Shown: positions 53,331 through 62,427 of the stretch, one piece after another | How the letters are laid out: every line of letters starts with the position of its first letter | Position numbering within the stretch: the stretch's first letter is position 1 | Position numbers and translations under genes: made by a program | Notes under the pieces: model-generated | Databases searched by the model: none | Seen by the model: only the letters and a program-made list of their open reading frames with translations | What the model was told of the DNA's origin: nothing | Source: CAZPDM01 sp964585305 | GTDB lineage: Bacteria > Planctomycetota > Uabimicrobiia > Uabimicrobiales > JABWCH01 | Direction of reading: 5' to 3' | Assembly (NCBI GenBank): GCA_964585305.1 | Contig: CAZPDM010000004.1 | Span: 25,911-89,910 of the forward strand | DNA: 64,000 nucleotides

Positions 53331-54128
53331 ATGGAGAATTCTTTTTTTAAATGGGTTTGGCAAGCAATTATTTTTACTATTTTTTCGATATGTGTTTTTT
53401 TTACTTTAAATTGGTTTCAAATCAATATTGGAACAGCAACTTTATGGGTTTCGGGTGTCCTAAGCTATTGGGTTCTTTCCGGGCTTGTGATTTTACCTTG
53501 GAATGTTTATTTTGCCGCGGATGACGCTTTAAATGAAATTGCTCAAACAGAAGAAAAAGGCGGAAAACCTAGCGAGCAAGATAAAGAATATGCAAAGATA
53601 GTAAAAAAGAGAGCTGGAAAAATTGCTATTATTTCTCATATTATAACTTCTCTTATTTTTCTGTTTTTAGCTATTTTTACGACAATTGGAATTATTGCAT
53701 ATATTGGAGCATTCGCAGCGATCCTGCTTACAGGATTACGTCCAGCTATTCGCACTATGGAACATGTACGCTATAGATTGCGTAGTATTCAAGATAAAGC
53801 AAAATTTCCAAGAAATGATGTCTACGAATTACAAAAACGTGTTCTTCAATTAGAAGAATACGATCAAATAGCAAAAGATCTAAAGGAAGTATTCATCAAA
53901 AAAACTCAAGAATTGCAAAAAGATTTTTCCGAAAAAATAGAAGCTGTACATGAAATTGCAGAATCTCAAAACTCAAAAATTCGTGATATTGAAAAAATGC
54001 TTATTCATCAGCAAAATGTCATTGTTCAAAAAATTGATAGTTTTGAAGATGCGGTTGCTTTTAAAACTGCCTGGGATCGTGTAGCTCCAGAATTAGCTAA
54101 GATATTTCGTCCTTCAGAAAAACACTAA
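53331..54128 (+). CDS. Membrane protein with C-terminal coiled coil
   Basis: A 265-residue protein of unknown function. It has two hydrophobic segments near the N-terminus (about 10-30 and 38-58), a charged loop of about 40 residues, and two more segments (about 99-135). The C-terminal 120 residues are a charged helical region with coiled-coil heptads (VYELQKRVLQLEEYDQIAKD, VHEIAESQNSKIRDIEKML). It could be a membrane-anchored scaffold. ATG 53331 has a strong GAGAGGA site. The radical SAM gene follows 41 bp downstream, so the two probably form an operon. Confidence 0.7.
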   Translation: MENSFFKWVWQAIIFTIFSICVFFTLNWFQINIGTATLWVSGVLSYWVLSGLVILPWNVYFAADDALNEIAQTEEKGGKPSEQDKEYAKIVKKRAGKIAIISHIITSLIFLFLAIFTTIGIIAYIGAFAAILLTGLRPAIRTMEHVRYRLRSIQDKAKFPRNDVYELQKRVLQLEEYDQIAKDLKEVFIKKTQELQKDFSEKIEAVHEIAESQNSKIRDIEKMLIHQQNVIVQKIDSFEDAVAFKTAWDRVAPELAKIFRPSEKH

Positions 54129-54169
54129 CATTTTATCTTTTATAAAATTTCAAATAAGATAGGAAACGA

Positions 54170-55363
54170 ATGATTTTTTCCTTAGCATATCGCTTTTTTA
54201 AAGGAGTCAGTCCTCGTGTTGCTTGGAAATTCTTTTACAATTTTGGTTGGAAAGGAATGAGAGCCGTATTAAGTTTTAAAAAGAGGATGAAAAAAGGCCA
54301 ATATTTTCCTGCATTTTTAATGTTATCTTTAACGGATCAGTGCAATTTGCGTTGTCAAGGTTGCTGGGTTTCTCAGCAAAATCCTTCACGAAAATTATCG
54401 CCAGAAGTTTTGGATCAAATTATTTCTAGTGCAAATAAGCAAAAAAGTTATTTCTTTGGGATATTAGGTGGCGAGCCAATTTTATATCCTAATCTTTTTC
54501 AAATTTTATCACGATATTCCCAATGTTATTTTCAACTTTTTACAAATGGAACTCTTCTTACTCCTGAAAATACCAAAATTATGAAACAATTGGGGAATAT
54601 CACCCCACTCATTAGCATTGAAGGAATTGGAGAGACAAGTGATGTTCGTCGTGGGGGTCATCAAGTATACGAGCGAGCATTGCAAGGGCTTGAATATTGT
54701 CGCCAACAAGGCTTAATTGTTGGTGTAGCAACAAGTGTTTGTCAATCTAATTTTGATCAAGTTGTGCGTCGAGAATTTTTAAAAGAAATGATCCAACGTG
54801 GTGTTCATTATGTTTGGTACTATATTTATCGTCCGGTAGGTCCGCATCCTTCTCCAGAATTGATTTTATCTCAAGAACAAATCATCACATTGCGAAAATT
54901 TTTGGTTTCTGTACGTACAGAACTTCCTGTTATTATAGTTGATGCCTATTGGGATCATCTTGGGCAAGCCTTATGCCCAGGTGCTGTGGGGCTTAGTAAT
55001 CATATTGGCCCTGACGGAGATGTTGAATTTTGCCCACCTTTACAATTTGCTCAGGAAAAAATTACTGCAGAAACTGATCTTGCAGCACTTTTTGAAAATT
55101 CACAATTCTTAACAGACTTACGAAAATTTTGCCAGAGTCATACATCTGGTTGTGTTCTTCTCGATTGCCCCCAAGATCTTGTACAATTTATTCAGCAACA
55201 TCAAGTCTATGATTCCAGTGGAAGAAATACAGCTTTGGCAGAGATTTCTTCCATGAAAAAATGTCCTGGTCATCATATTTCAGATTGTGAAATTCCAGAA
55301 AAACATTGGCTTTATCGTTGGGCCAAACGATATGGATTCTTTGGCTTCGGTGGATATGGTTAA
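54170..55363 (+). CDS. Radical SAM protein with C-terminal cysteine-rich region
   Basis: A 397-residue radical SAM enzyme. The CxxxCxxC motif is in LSLTDQCNLRCQGCWVSQQ near residue 55. SAM-binding elements are FGILGGEPILYPNLF and QLFTNGTLL, then PLISIEGIGETSDVRRGGHQVYERAL. C-terminal cysteines (ALCPGAVGLSNHIGPDGDVEFCPP, SGCVLLDCPQDL, KKCPGHHISDCE) suggest one or more auxiliary clusters of the SPASM or twitch type. The substrate is not identified. ATG 54170 has an AGGAAAC site. The upstream coiled-coil membrane protein is probably co-transcribed. A strong palindromic terminator follows. Confidence 0.85.
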   Translation: MIFSLAYRFFKGVSPRVAWKFFYNFGWKGMRAVLSFKKRMKKGQYFPAFLMLSLTDQCNLRCQGCWVSQQNPSRKLSPEVLDQIISSANKQKSYFFGILGGEPILYPNLFQILSRYSQCYFQLFTNGTLLTPENTKIMKQLGNITPLISIEGIGETSDVRRGGHQVYERALQGLEYCRQQGLIVGVATSVCQSNFDQVVRREFLKEMIQRGVHYVWYYIYRPVGPHPSPELILSQEQIITLRKFLVSVRTELPVIIVDAYWDHLGQALCPGAVGLSNHIGPDGDVEFCPPLQFAQEKITAETDLAALFENSQFLTDLRKFCQSHTSGCVLLDCPQDLVQFIQQHQVYDSSGRNTALAEISSMKKCPGHHISDCEIPEKHWLYRWAKRYGFFGFGGYG

Positions 55364-55400
55364 AGCAAAAAATAGCTGTTTTAACAGCTATTTTTTGCTT
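55363..55400 (+). terminator. Intrinsic terminator after the radical SAM gene
   Basis: The 18-base arms 55363-55380 and 55383-55400 are perfect inverted repeats with GCTGTT/AACAGC at the apex and A/T runs at the base. Confidence 0.9.
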
Positions 55401-55465
55401 GTTATTTTCTTTGCTTGTAGTCAGTCTTAAGTTAAAATCACATAATTCAAGTTTAGTGTGAAATA

Positions 55466-56257
55466 ATGAAGAAAAAAAAATGGCTTGACAAAGTTTTAAA
55501 TATTGATGTTTTGGAAGGAATTAAGATAATTCCTGATTATAGCGTTGATTTAATCATTGCCGATCCTCCTTATGGTTTGGGCAAAGACTATGGGAATGAC
55601 TCTGATAAAAAAGAATATACTGAGTTTTTGTATTGGACAGAACAATGGCTTGACTTAGTCATTACTAAATTAAAGAAAAGTGGAAGTCTTTATATTTTCA
55701 CAACATGGCGATATAGTCCTGAAATTTTTACTTTTTTAAAATCCCGACTCATAATGATAAATGAAATCATTTGGGACAGAAAAGTTCCTAGTATGGGAGG
55801 AAGTACACGAAAATTTAGTTCTGTCCATGATACGATTGGTTTTTTTGTTAAAGCTAAAAACTATTATTTTGACATTGACTCTGTTCGTATTCCATACAAT
55901 GAAACAACAAAGAAAGCCAGAACACGATCTATTTTTATAGGAAAAAAGTGGTTAGAAATCGGCTGCAATCCCAAAGATGTTTGGTCTGTATCAAGATTAC
56001 ATCGCATACACTCAGAAAGAGAAGATCATCCTACTCAAAAACCACTTGAAATTATTGAACGTATGATAAAGGCAAGTTGTCCAGAAAATGGAATAGTTCT
56101 TGATCCTTTTGCAGGATCGGGAACTACAGCTGCTGCGTGTTTGCTTAATAAACGCCATTATGTTACCTTTGAAATTAATCCGAAATATTATGAGATAATC
56201 TTGCGCCGAATTAAACGCATTCAAAATGGCGCCTATTTACAGCCTGACATGATCTGA
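55466..56257 (+). CDS. Beta-class DNA methyltransferase (N6-adenine or N4-cytosine), orphan
   Basis: A 263-residue site-specific DNA methyltransferase. The catalytic motif IV is ADPPYGLGKDYG (Asp33-Pro-Pro-Tyr36). The SAM motif I comes later, at about 213 (DPFAGSGTTAAAC), preceded by HPTQKPLEIIERMI (motif X). This order is the beta class. DPPY favours N6-adenine. No restriction endonuclease gene or controller is adjacent, so it is likely an orphan with a regulatory or housekeeping role; the target sequence cannot be inferred. ATG 55466 has no strong ribosome site. A terminator follows. Confidence 0.92.
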   Translation: MKKKKWLDKVLNIDVLEGIKIIPDYSVDLIIADPPYGLGKDYGNDSDKKEYTEFLYWTEQWLDLVITKLKKSGSLYIFTTWRYSPEIFTFLKSRLIMINEIIWDRKVPSMGGSTRKFSSVHDTIGFFVKAKNYYFDIDSVRIPYNETTKKARTRSIFIGKKWLEIGCNPKDVWSVSRLHRIHSEREDHPTQKPLEIIERMIKASCPENGIVLDPFAGSGTTAAACLLNKRHYVTFEINPKYYEIILRRIKRIQNGAYLQPDMI

Positions 56258-56313
56258 GAAAGCTGACTAAAGCTGATTAAAGGCTGGAGCTTTCTGGCGA
56301 AGATTCTGTAAAC

Positions 56314-56347
56314 AAAAAAATGGCTGTCAAAAAACAGCCATTTTTTT
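56314..56347. terminator. Bidirectional terminator, methyltransferase / PQQ protein
   Basis: AATGGCTGT (56319-56327) pairs with ACAGCCATT (56334-56342), flanked by seven A and seven T, between two convergent genes. Confidence 0.92.
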
Positions 56348-56365
56348 GTTTATTACGTTATTTTA

Positions 56366-57565
56366 CTATTTTTTTTGAAGTTGAATACAAAGAAGTTTTC
56401 CCAGACTATTTCGACAATACAATTTCCCATTGCAAAGAACTGGCATCGTCCAAGCGCGCATCCCTTTAGCAGCTTTAAAAATGTTACATTTAGAGACTTC
56501 TTCATATTTTTCTGGGTTTGCATTGATAACAAATAATGTTCCCACCTCATCCAAAATAATAAATTTATTATCTGCGACAATGAATGAACCATATTTGAAA
56601 TCCTCACTCCATTTTTCTTTTCCTGTTTCCAGATCAAGACAGTGGAATTTTGATTTCATATCCGAGCAACCACTAAAAGTATATAAATTTCCTTGTAGTA
56701 TAATAGGCGTCGTATAGGCATTTTTCATTTCATTTTGCCATAACATAGTCGGTTGATTGTTTTTAACTTCGATAAAATTTGTTCCTTGATCGTTATAAGA
56801 ACAAATAAAAATTTTATTATCGACGACAACAGGATCTGCTGCATTTAAAGCATATTCAGTTTTCCACGGGAAAAAGAATTTTTGTTTTCCAGTAAGTGGC
56901 TCTAAAAGATATAATCCGTGTCCGGAAAAAACTAATACACCATCTTGTTGAAATGGAACTGGGCTAGCATAACCACATTCTATTTTGGGATCGCTGCCCC
57001 AAAGTTTTTCTCCAGTTTTTTTATTAAATGCAAATCCTGACGCACCAGCATTAAAAATAACAGCGTCTCCAATTACACATGGAGATCCTGAAATTCCGTG
57101 CATAAGATTGGTGACTTCATATTCTTCTATAAGATTTCGTTTCCATTTTAGTAAACCAGTTTTTGCGTCCAAACAAAAAATATGACCATTTCTACTGAAA
57201 GTAAAAATACTTTCTCCATCAACTGCTGGCGTTGCTCGTGGACCAGGAAAAGACCCACCTTCACATTCGTATTCATAACGCCAAACTTCTTCTCCGGTTT
57301 CTGTATTTAAGCAATAGACAATATCTTTATTTTTTATATTTCCCATTGTATAAAGATAATTATCTTGAATGACAACAGAAGAATGCCCATTTCCTAATTC
57401 TTTCTGCCATAATATATTGATATTTTTTTCAGAAAAAGAAATATCCCATTGGGTTTCTTTTGAAATACCATCGTTATTATTTCCTCTCCAATTTACCCAA
57501 TTTGCAGGTTCTGCTGATAGCAAAGCTACGAATAAAATTTGAAAAAAAAGTAACAGTTTAAGCAT
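56366..57565 (-). CDS. PQQ-like beta-propeller protein (BamB/quinoprotein-like), exported
   Basis: A 399-residue exported protein. The signal peptide MLKLLLFFQILFVALLSA is followed by EPANWVNWRGNNNDGISKET, the typical opening of planctomycete PQQ-like propellers. Repeated blades end in motifs such as LNTETGEEVWRYEYE, LDAKTGLLKWKRNL, FNKKTGEKLWGSD and LDLETGKEKWSEDF. It resembles BamB and PQQ-binding-like domain 2 proteins. No dehydrogenase catalytic features are visible, so it is probably a structural or binding propeller in the periplasm. ATG 57565 has a TAAGGA site. It lies 42 bp downstream of the LPS-kinase-like gene. Confidence 0.88.
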   Translation of the reverse strand: MLKLLLFFQILFVALLSAEPANWVNWRGNNNDGISKETQWDISFSEKNINILWQKELGNGHSSVVIQDNYLYTMGNIKNKDIVYCLNTETGEEVWRYEYECEGGSFPGPRATPAVDGESIFTFSRNGHIFCLDAKTGLLKWKRNLIEEYEVTNLMHGISGSPCVIGDAVIFNAGASGFAFNKKTGEKLWGSDPKIECGYASPVPFQQDGVLVFSGHGLYLLEPLTGKQKFFFPWKTEYALNAADPVVVDNKIFICSYNDQGTNFIEVKNNQPTMLWQNEMKNAYTTPIILQGNLYTFSGCSDMKSKFHCLDLETGKEKWSEDFKYGSFIVADNKFIILDEVGTLFVINANPEKYEEVSKCNIFKAAKGMRAWTMPVLCNGKLYCRNSLGKLLCIQLQKK

Positions 57566-57607
57566 GTTTTTTCCTTATTAAAAATAGTAAAATTAACCTA
57601 TTAAAGA

Positions 57608-58384
57608 TTATTTTATTTTAAATTTATGATGAAGTATTGCTTCTTTATCTTTTGGGTTGATTTGAATAGCTTGAAAATATTCCTGTAAAAATATTTGCCA
57701 CTCCTCTTTTGACCAAATTTTTCCTGCATAACGGTACATGTTTTCCAAGTCTTTAATCATATATTTTCTTTTCCACCAAAGATATTTTTTCCCTCTTGGA
57801 CAATCAATAAAATATAGTAGGCTTTCTTTTTTAGAATCATGCTTATAAAGAATATTTCTTGGCTTAAAATCATGATGGTAAAAGTGTTTTTGGTGGAGAA
57901 GAGCGATTTTTTTTGCTAATTCTACAATAATTTCATTTCGTATTGTCGCAGCAATATTTTTTTCTTCTTGAAAGAATTTCATGAGATCTATTGTGTTAGG
58001 AATTTCTAAAGTAATAATCACTGCCCAACATAATCGCCCTAATATTCTTTTTTCTGCATAGCATAATACATGAGCGCAAGGTATATTGCATTCTTGGAAA
58101 AAATTATAAGAATTCCATTCACAATAGGCTTTGCTGGGACGCAAAAAATATGAGAATGAATACGGGTAATCATATTTTTTTATGTAAATATAATTGTTTC
58201 CTAGTTGCTGTTTCCAAACATACGAACAGGAACTGCTGCTAATCAGAGTTCCTTGTCCGCAAAAATTTTCTACATCTGACTCTTTTTTTATTCCTACTCT
58301 ATTAAAAGCGGCTTCATATTCTTTATTAAAATAAATCATAATTTTTTTCTTAAAAGTTGGCCATTTAGCTATAAGAACTTTCAT
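57608..58384 (-). CDS. LPS kinase-like protein (WaaP/KdkA/InaA family)
   Basis: A 258-residue protein-kinase-like fold of the lipopolysaccharide kinase group, which phosphorylates Kdo or heptose of the LPS core. The motifs are GNNYIYIKKYDYP (ATP lysine strand), EWNSYNFFQECNIPCA, LLHQKHFYHHDFKPRNILY (catalytic loop, Asp in HHDFKPRN) and LLYFIDCPRGK (metal Asp). These agree with WaaP/KdkA/InaA proteins. The start is uncertain: ATG 58384 and ATG 58339 both lack a clear ribosome site. The neighbouring serine hydrolase gene is divergent. Confidence 0.82.
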   Translation of the reverse strand: MKVLIAKWPTFKKKIMIYFNKEYEAAFNRVGIKKESDVENFCGQGTLISSSSCSYVWKQQLGNNYIYIKKYDYPYSFSYFLRPSKAYCEWNSYNFFQECNIPCAHVLCYAEKRILGRLCWAVIITLEIPNTIDLMKFFQEEKNIAATIRNEIIVELAKKIALLHQKHFYHHDFKPRNILYKHDSKKESLLYFIDCPRGKKYLWWKRKYMIKDLENMYRYAGKIWSKEEWQIFLQEYFQAIQINPKDKEAILHHKFKIK

Positions 58385-58450
58385 TATTATTAGTTATTGA
58401 GAATATATTTTACTTTAAAAAAAATTTTTTGCAATTTTTTTATTTTTTTA

Positions 58451-58479
58451 TTGAAATTTAGGTATTGTAGTATTATAAT
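58451..58479 (+). promoter_or_regulatory. Predicted sigma70 promoter of the serine hydrolase gene
   Basis: TTGAAA at 58451-58456, 17-bp spacer, TATAAT at 58474-58479, about 88 bp before the start codon. Confidence 0.65.
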
Positions 58480-58567
58480 ATTTAATTATTAAATATCGAT
58501 TAATTACTGAATACTAAGCAAATTTTGCTTTAAGTAAAAAGTTGGTATTTTTTTGAAAGGACTTTAA

Positions 58568-60451
58568 ATGAAAAAAATATATATTTTATTTTCTCTCTTT
58601 ATCTTATCGCTTTCTATTTTGGGACAACCTTGGGTTTCTCGGCATGGACTAAATGCATCGGAATATCAAGCTGAATTCACTAAATGGACAAGCCAAGGTT
58701 ATCGACTTGTTCAGGTAAGTGGTTATAACCAGGATGGTAAGGCAATGTATGCTGCCATTTTTGAAAAAATTGTAAATTCTCCGCCTTGGCAAGCTCGCCA
58801 TGGTTTAACCACAGGGCAATATCAAGTTGAGTTTGACAAAATGAATCAACAAGGTTATCGTCCGGTGCAGGTAAGTGGTTATGCTGTTGGAAATACTGCA
58901 TATTATGCTGCAATTTTTGAGAAAAAAGTTTCCGGAATAGCTTGGAAAGCTCGCCATGGTTTAACAGCTTCCCAATTTCAAACTGAGTTTGATAAATCGG
59001 TTAGCGAAGGTTATCGTTTAGTTGATTTGTGTGCTTACAATGTTGGTTCTCAAGATTATTATGCTGGAATTTTCGAAAAAAGTAGTGGCCCTGCCTGGAT
59101 TGCTAAAACAGGCTTAAGCTCTAGTGGCTATCAAAATGAATTTCTTAAACTTCGTAACGAAGGTTTTAGGCTAAAACAAGTTTATGGTTATCAAAAAAAT
59201 GGAAATCCTTATTTTGCAGCTATTTGGGAAAAGTCAGGAACAGGAAGATGGTATGCTCGGCATGGCTTAAAAGGAAATCGTGAATATCAAGATGAATTTG
59301 ATCGTTTTTATTTTCAAGGATTTCGTCCGGTTTGGATTTCTGGGTATAATGTTGATGGAGATAGTTTTTATACTGGAATATGGGAATCTCTAAATGGCTT
59401 TAGTGGAGCGGATATGGATGAAGTAGATCAACTAGTTTCTCAATTTATGAAAGATTATTCTGTTCCTGGTCTTTCTTTTGCTCTTGCTAAAGATGGAAAA
59501 TTAGTTTTAGCTAAAACTTATGGATTTGCCGACACAGATAATAAGGAACAAGTTGCTCCACGACATCGTTTTCGTATAGCTAGTGTTTCTAAACCAATTA
59601 CGTCTATTGCAATAATGAAATTAGTAGAACAAAATAAATTAAAATTAAGTGATAAAGTTTTTGGAATAGGTGCTATTTTAGGAACAGAATATGGGAAGAC
59701 ACCATATAGTTCTAATGTAGATAAAATTACAGTGCAGCATTTACTTGAACATACTAGCGGAGGTTGGGGAAACAAATCAAACGATCCGATGTTTTCCAAT
59801 TCTTCTTTAAATCAAAAAGAACTGATAAGTTGGACATTAAATAATCGTCTATTAGAAAATATTCCGGGCCAGGTTTCTGATTATTCTAATTTTGGTTATT
59901 GTGTTTTGGGGAGAATAATTGAGAAAAAAAGTGGCCAAAAATACGATTCTTTTGTAAAAAATCAAATTTTATCTCCTTTGAGCATCCAAACAATGGATAT
60001 TGCTGGAGATACAAAAGACGACCGCAAATCTAATGAAGTTATTTATTATGGGCAAGAAGGAGAAAATCCTTATGGAATGAAAGTCGCCCGCATGGACTCT
60101 CATGGTGGATGGATTGCCCGCCCCATTGATTTAGTTCGGTTGCTAGTTAGAGTTGATAAATTTCCTAGCAAACCTGATATTTTATCGAATTCTATTCTTG
60201 ATATTATGTATACTACTTCTTCTGCAAATGCTGGTTATGCAAAAGGATGGGCTGTAAATAAAGTTCCTAATTATTGGCACAATGGAAGTCTTCCTGGAAA
60301 CCAAAGTTACCTTGTCCGTACGAATAGTGGATTTTGTTGGGCTATTTTAGTAAATACCAGAAGTAAAAAAGATAATTTTGATGGTTCGTTAGATAAACTT
60401 ATGTGGAATATCATCTCTAAAATTGATATCTGGCCAAATTTTGATTTCTAA
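58568..60451 (+). CDS. Serine hydrolase (beta-lactamase/PBP-like) with five N-terminal tandem repeats
   Basis: A 627-residue exported protein. The signal peptide runs to about residue 19 (ILSLSILGQ). Five repeats of about 50 residues follow, to about residue 272, each beginning W-x-x-(R/K)-H/T-G-L and containing EYQ-x-EF, QGYRPVQVSGY and YYAAIFEK. These match bacterial tandem repeat domain 1 (BTRD1). The C-terminal half is a class C beta-lactamase-like hydrolase: Ser339 in the SxxK motif ASVSKPITS and Tyr439 in YSN (YxN), with HNGSLPG as the third box. It is probably a peptidase or esterase in the periplasm or outside the cell. ATG 58568 has an AAAGGA site. Confidence 0.9.
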   Translation: MKKIYILFSLFILSLSILGQPWVSRHGLNASEYQAEFTKWTSQGYRLVQVSGYNQDGKAMYAAIFEKIVNSPPWQARHGLTTGQYQVEFDKMNQQGYRPVQVSGYAVGNTAYYAAIFEKKVSGIAWKARHGLTASQFQTEFDKSVSEGYRLVDLCAYNVGSQDYYAGIFEKSSGPAWIAKTGLSSSGYQNEFLKLRNEGFRLKQVYGYQKNGNPYFAAIWEKSGTGRWYARHGLKGNREYQDEFDRFYFQGFRPVWISGYNVDGDSFYTGIWESLNGFSGADMDEVDQLVSQFMKDYSVPGLSFALAKDGKLVLAKTYGFADTDNKEQVAPRHRFRIASVSKPITSIAIMKLVEQNKLKLSDKVFGIGAILGTEYGKTPYSSNVDKITVQHLLEHTSGGWGNKSNDPMFSNSSLNQKELISWTLNNRLLENIPGQVSDYSNFGYCVLGRIIEKKSGQKYDSFVKNQILSPLSIQTMDIAGDTKDDRKSNEVIYYGQEGENPYGMKVARMDSHGGWIARPIDLVRLLVRVDKFPSKPDILSNSILDIMYTTSSANAGYAKGWAVNKVPNYWHNGSLPGNQSYLVRTNSGFCWAILVNTRSKKDNFDGSLDKLMWNIISKIDIWPNFDF

Positions 60452-60535
60452 GTTTGGGCTTTGTTTAGAGACTAATTAAAAAATAAAATATCTCGTTTTA
60501 AGCGAGATATTTTATTTTTTAGTTAATACTTTTGT

Positions 60536-62407
60536 TTAATTCAACAATTTAGTATATCGATAATATATTTCTAAACATAATATCCCAAGAGCAGTCGAAT
60601 AAATTCTACCACCTGCTTTGCATGTTCGTCCTTCTGGAGGCCAAGAACCTCTTTGGCATCCATGTTTTTCTTGGCGAGAGAGCAATACTTCTTTCATTTG
60701 TTTGTTCCAGCTTGTCCAACTCTCCCCTCCCATCTGATACATAGAAAGTCCACCATAATACCAATAATAATAATTAATTAAACAATGTCCCATTTCATTC
60801 TCTCCCCATTGTGGAAGAGATTTTGATAAAACTTCGCTACCTTTAACAAGATATTCATCTTGTTTAGTATTAGTTTGCATAAAAATACGGGAGGTCATAG
60901 AAACTGCAAGCATGGATGGACTAACTGCAAAAATTTTATTTATTTTGGATACCACCAATTCATTATTTTGGAAACATATAAGATATTTTTGTTGATTGGT
61001 AGCATCAATTAACCGCCAACCTTGGATTTGTTTATTTCCAACACTTGATCCTAAGCCCACTGTTACTTCGCTGAAACTATTTTGTTCTAGAGATAGATTT
61101 TCTCCTAATGAATAACCTTTTTGAGCAAATTCTGCTTTGAAATATTCTCCAATAATGCCTTTTTCTAAATTACTTAAATAAGTGTTAGATAATTTAAAAA
61201 TATTTAGTAAGTCAAAAAAAGGTGTTTCAAATTCCATTTGTCCATTGACAGAACGATAGGCAACTGTATAAGAAGGAGTTGTTACAGAATCCAAAAAAGT
61301 TTTTGCTCCAATATATGAGCTAGATGGAATCGAAAGACCTGCTGTTTGCGCTCCTTTTAAGGCCATAACGCACCATCCCATAACAGAAGTATCATCATCT
61401 CCTGGTTGATATGTGTAACGCCAGCCGCCCCCTGCTGTTTGAGCTTGAAGAAGATAATCTATCCCTTTTTGGGCAGAACTTTTCAAAATAGGATTGCATG
61501 AACAAAGTGCGTACGCTTCAGTCATTGCTAAAGTAGCAATCGCATGGTTGTACATGTGTTTGGATGTATTACAACTACCAAAAGAACCATCTTCATTTTG
61601 AATACTTGTTAAATATCGAATTCCATTTTTGACTTCTCGTTGGTAATTCCCTTGTGTAGTGGTATGCCCAGCTCCCAAGAAACAAAGCAGTGCAAGCCCA
61701 GAAATTGCAGGATCATATTGAGGATCTCCATGCCCTGTACAAGTTCCTTCTTTACATAAACCGCTAAAACCATCTACATCCCAATACCCATCTGCACTTT
61801 GATGTTTTTTTAGCCATTGTAAACCTAAATTTACAGCATCTTCTGTGGCAGCACCCCCGCCACCAGATCTTACTAAGTTTTCTCTGCCACCAAAACGATC
61901 TCCAAACATTCCTCCAGCCCCACCACCTACACCAATATCATCATTTTGAAATTGGTTTTCTAGTGGTGAATCAGAGGTTCCTTGATCTCCTTTAGATGCG
62001 TTAAAGTTTTCTTCGTTTGCAGTTTCATTGTGATCGGAGATTTTGGCGTCTTTAATTACTACTTCATTAACTTGAGGTTCAACTGGAGTAAAATCTTGGT
62101 TAACTTCCTGAGAAGTTTCTTTCATATCTTGAGTTATCTTAGGCTCTACTTTAAATTTTTCGGGTTCTTGTTGTAAAGAAACTTTGGTATTAAGAGTGAT
62201 TTTTACTTGAGGAGCTGGAGCATCACCACTAAATAATACTGCTAAAAATATAAATATAGCATGAACAGCTAAAGAAGTCATAAACCATAATATAGATGCA
62301 TTATTTTTCAAAAATTCATTAAATTTATTACTTCGAGGTTCAAAATCTTCTTCTATAGATTCTTCTACATCCATATTTTCTTCTAAAAAATCTTCATTTT
62401 CTGTCAT
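60536..62407 (-). CDS. Membrane-anchored prenyltransferase/squalene-cyclase-like toroid protein
   Basis: ATG 62407, with GGAG 6 nt away, gives MTENEDFLEENMDVEES; upstream in-frame codons are weaker. Residues about 1-30 are acidic. One transmembrane helix follows (about 44-62, ILWFMTSLAVHAIFIFLAV), then a Glu/Lys/Asn-rich linker and a Gly-rich patch. The C-terminal about 430 residues carry alpha-alpha toroid repeats like those of prenyltransferases and squalene cyclases: NLGLQWLKKHQSADGYWD, ISGLALLCFLGAGHT, GIRYLTSIQNEDGSFG, GIDYLLQAQTAGGGWRY and LLSRQEKHGCQRGSWPP. No cyclase DXDD motif is seen. Proteins like this are common in Planctomycetes and have no defined role. The gene follows the epimerase gene by about 20 bp. 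Confidence 0.82.
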   Translation of the reverse strand: MTENEDFLEENMDVEESIEEDFEPRSNKFNEFLKNNASILWFMTSLAVHAIFIFLAVLFSGDAPAPQVKITLNTKVSLQQEPEKFKVEPKITQDMKETSQEVNQDFTPVEPQVNEVVIKDAKISDHNETANEENFNASKGDQGTSDSPLENQFQNDDIGVGGGAGGMFGDRFGGRENLVRSGGGGAATEDAVNLGLQWLKKHQSADGYWDVDGFSGLCKEGTCTGHGDPQYDPAISGLALLCFLGAGHTTTQGNYQREVKNGIRYLTSIQNEDGSFGSCNTSKHMYNHAIATLAMTEAYALCSCNPILKSSAQKGIDYLLQAQTAGGGWRYTYQPGDDDTSVMGWCVMALKGAQTAGLSIPSSSYIGAKTFLDSVTTPSYTVAYRSVNGQMEFETPFFDLLNIFKLSNTYLSNLEKGIIGEYFKAEFAQKGYSLGENLSLEQNSFSEVTVGLGSSVGNKQIQGWRLIDATNQQKYLICFQNNELVVSKINKIFAVSPSMLAVSMTSRIFMQTNTKQDEYLVKGSEVLSKSLPQWGENEMGHCLINYYYWYYGGLSMYQMGGESWTSWNKQMKEVLLSRQEKHGCQRGSWPPEGRTCKAGGRIYSTALGILCLEIYYRYTKLLN

Positions 62408-62427
62408 ATTTTGCTCCATTATCAATA

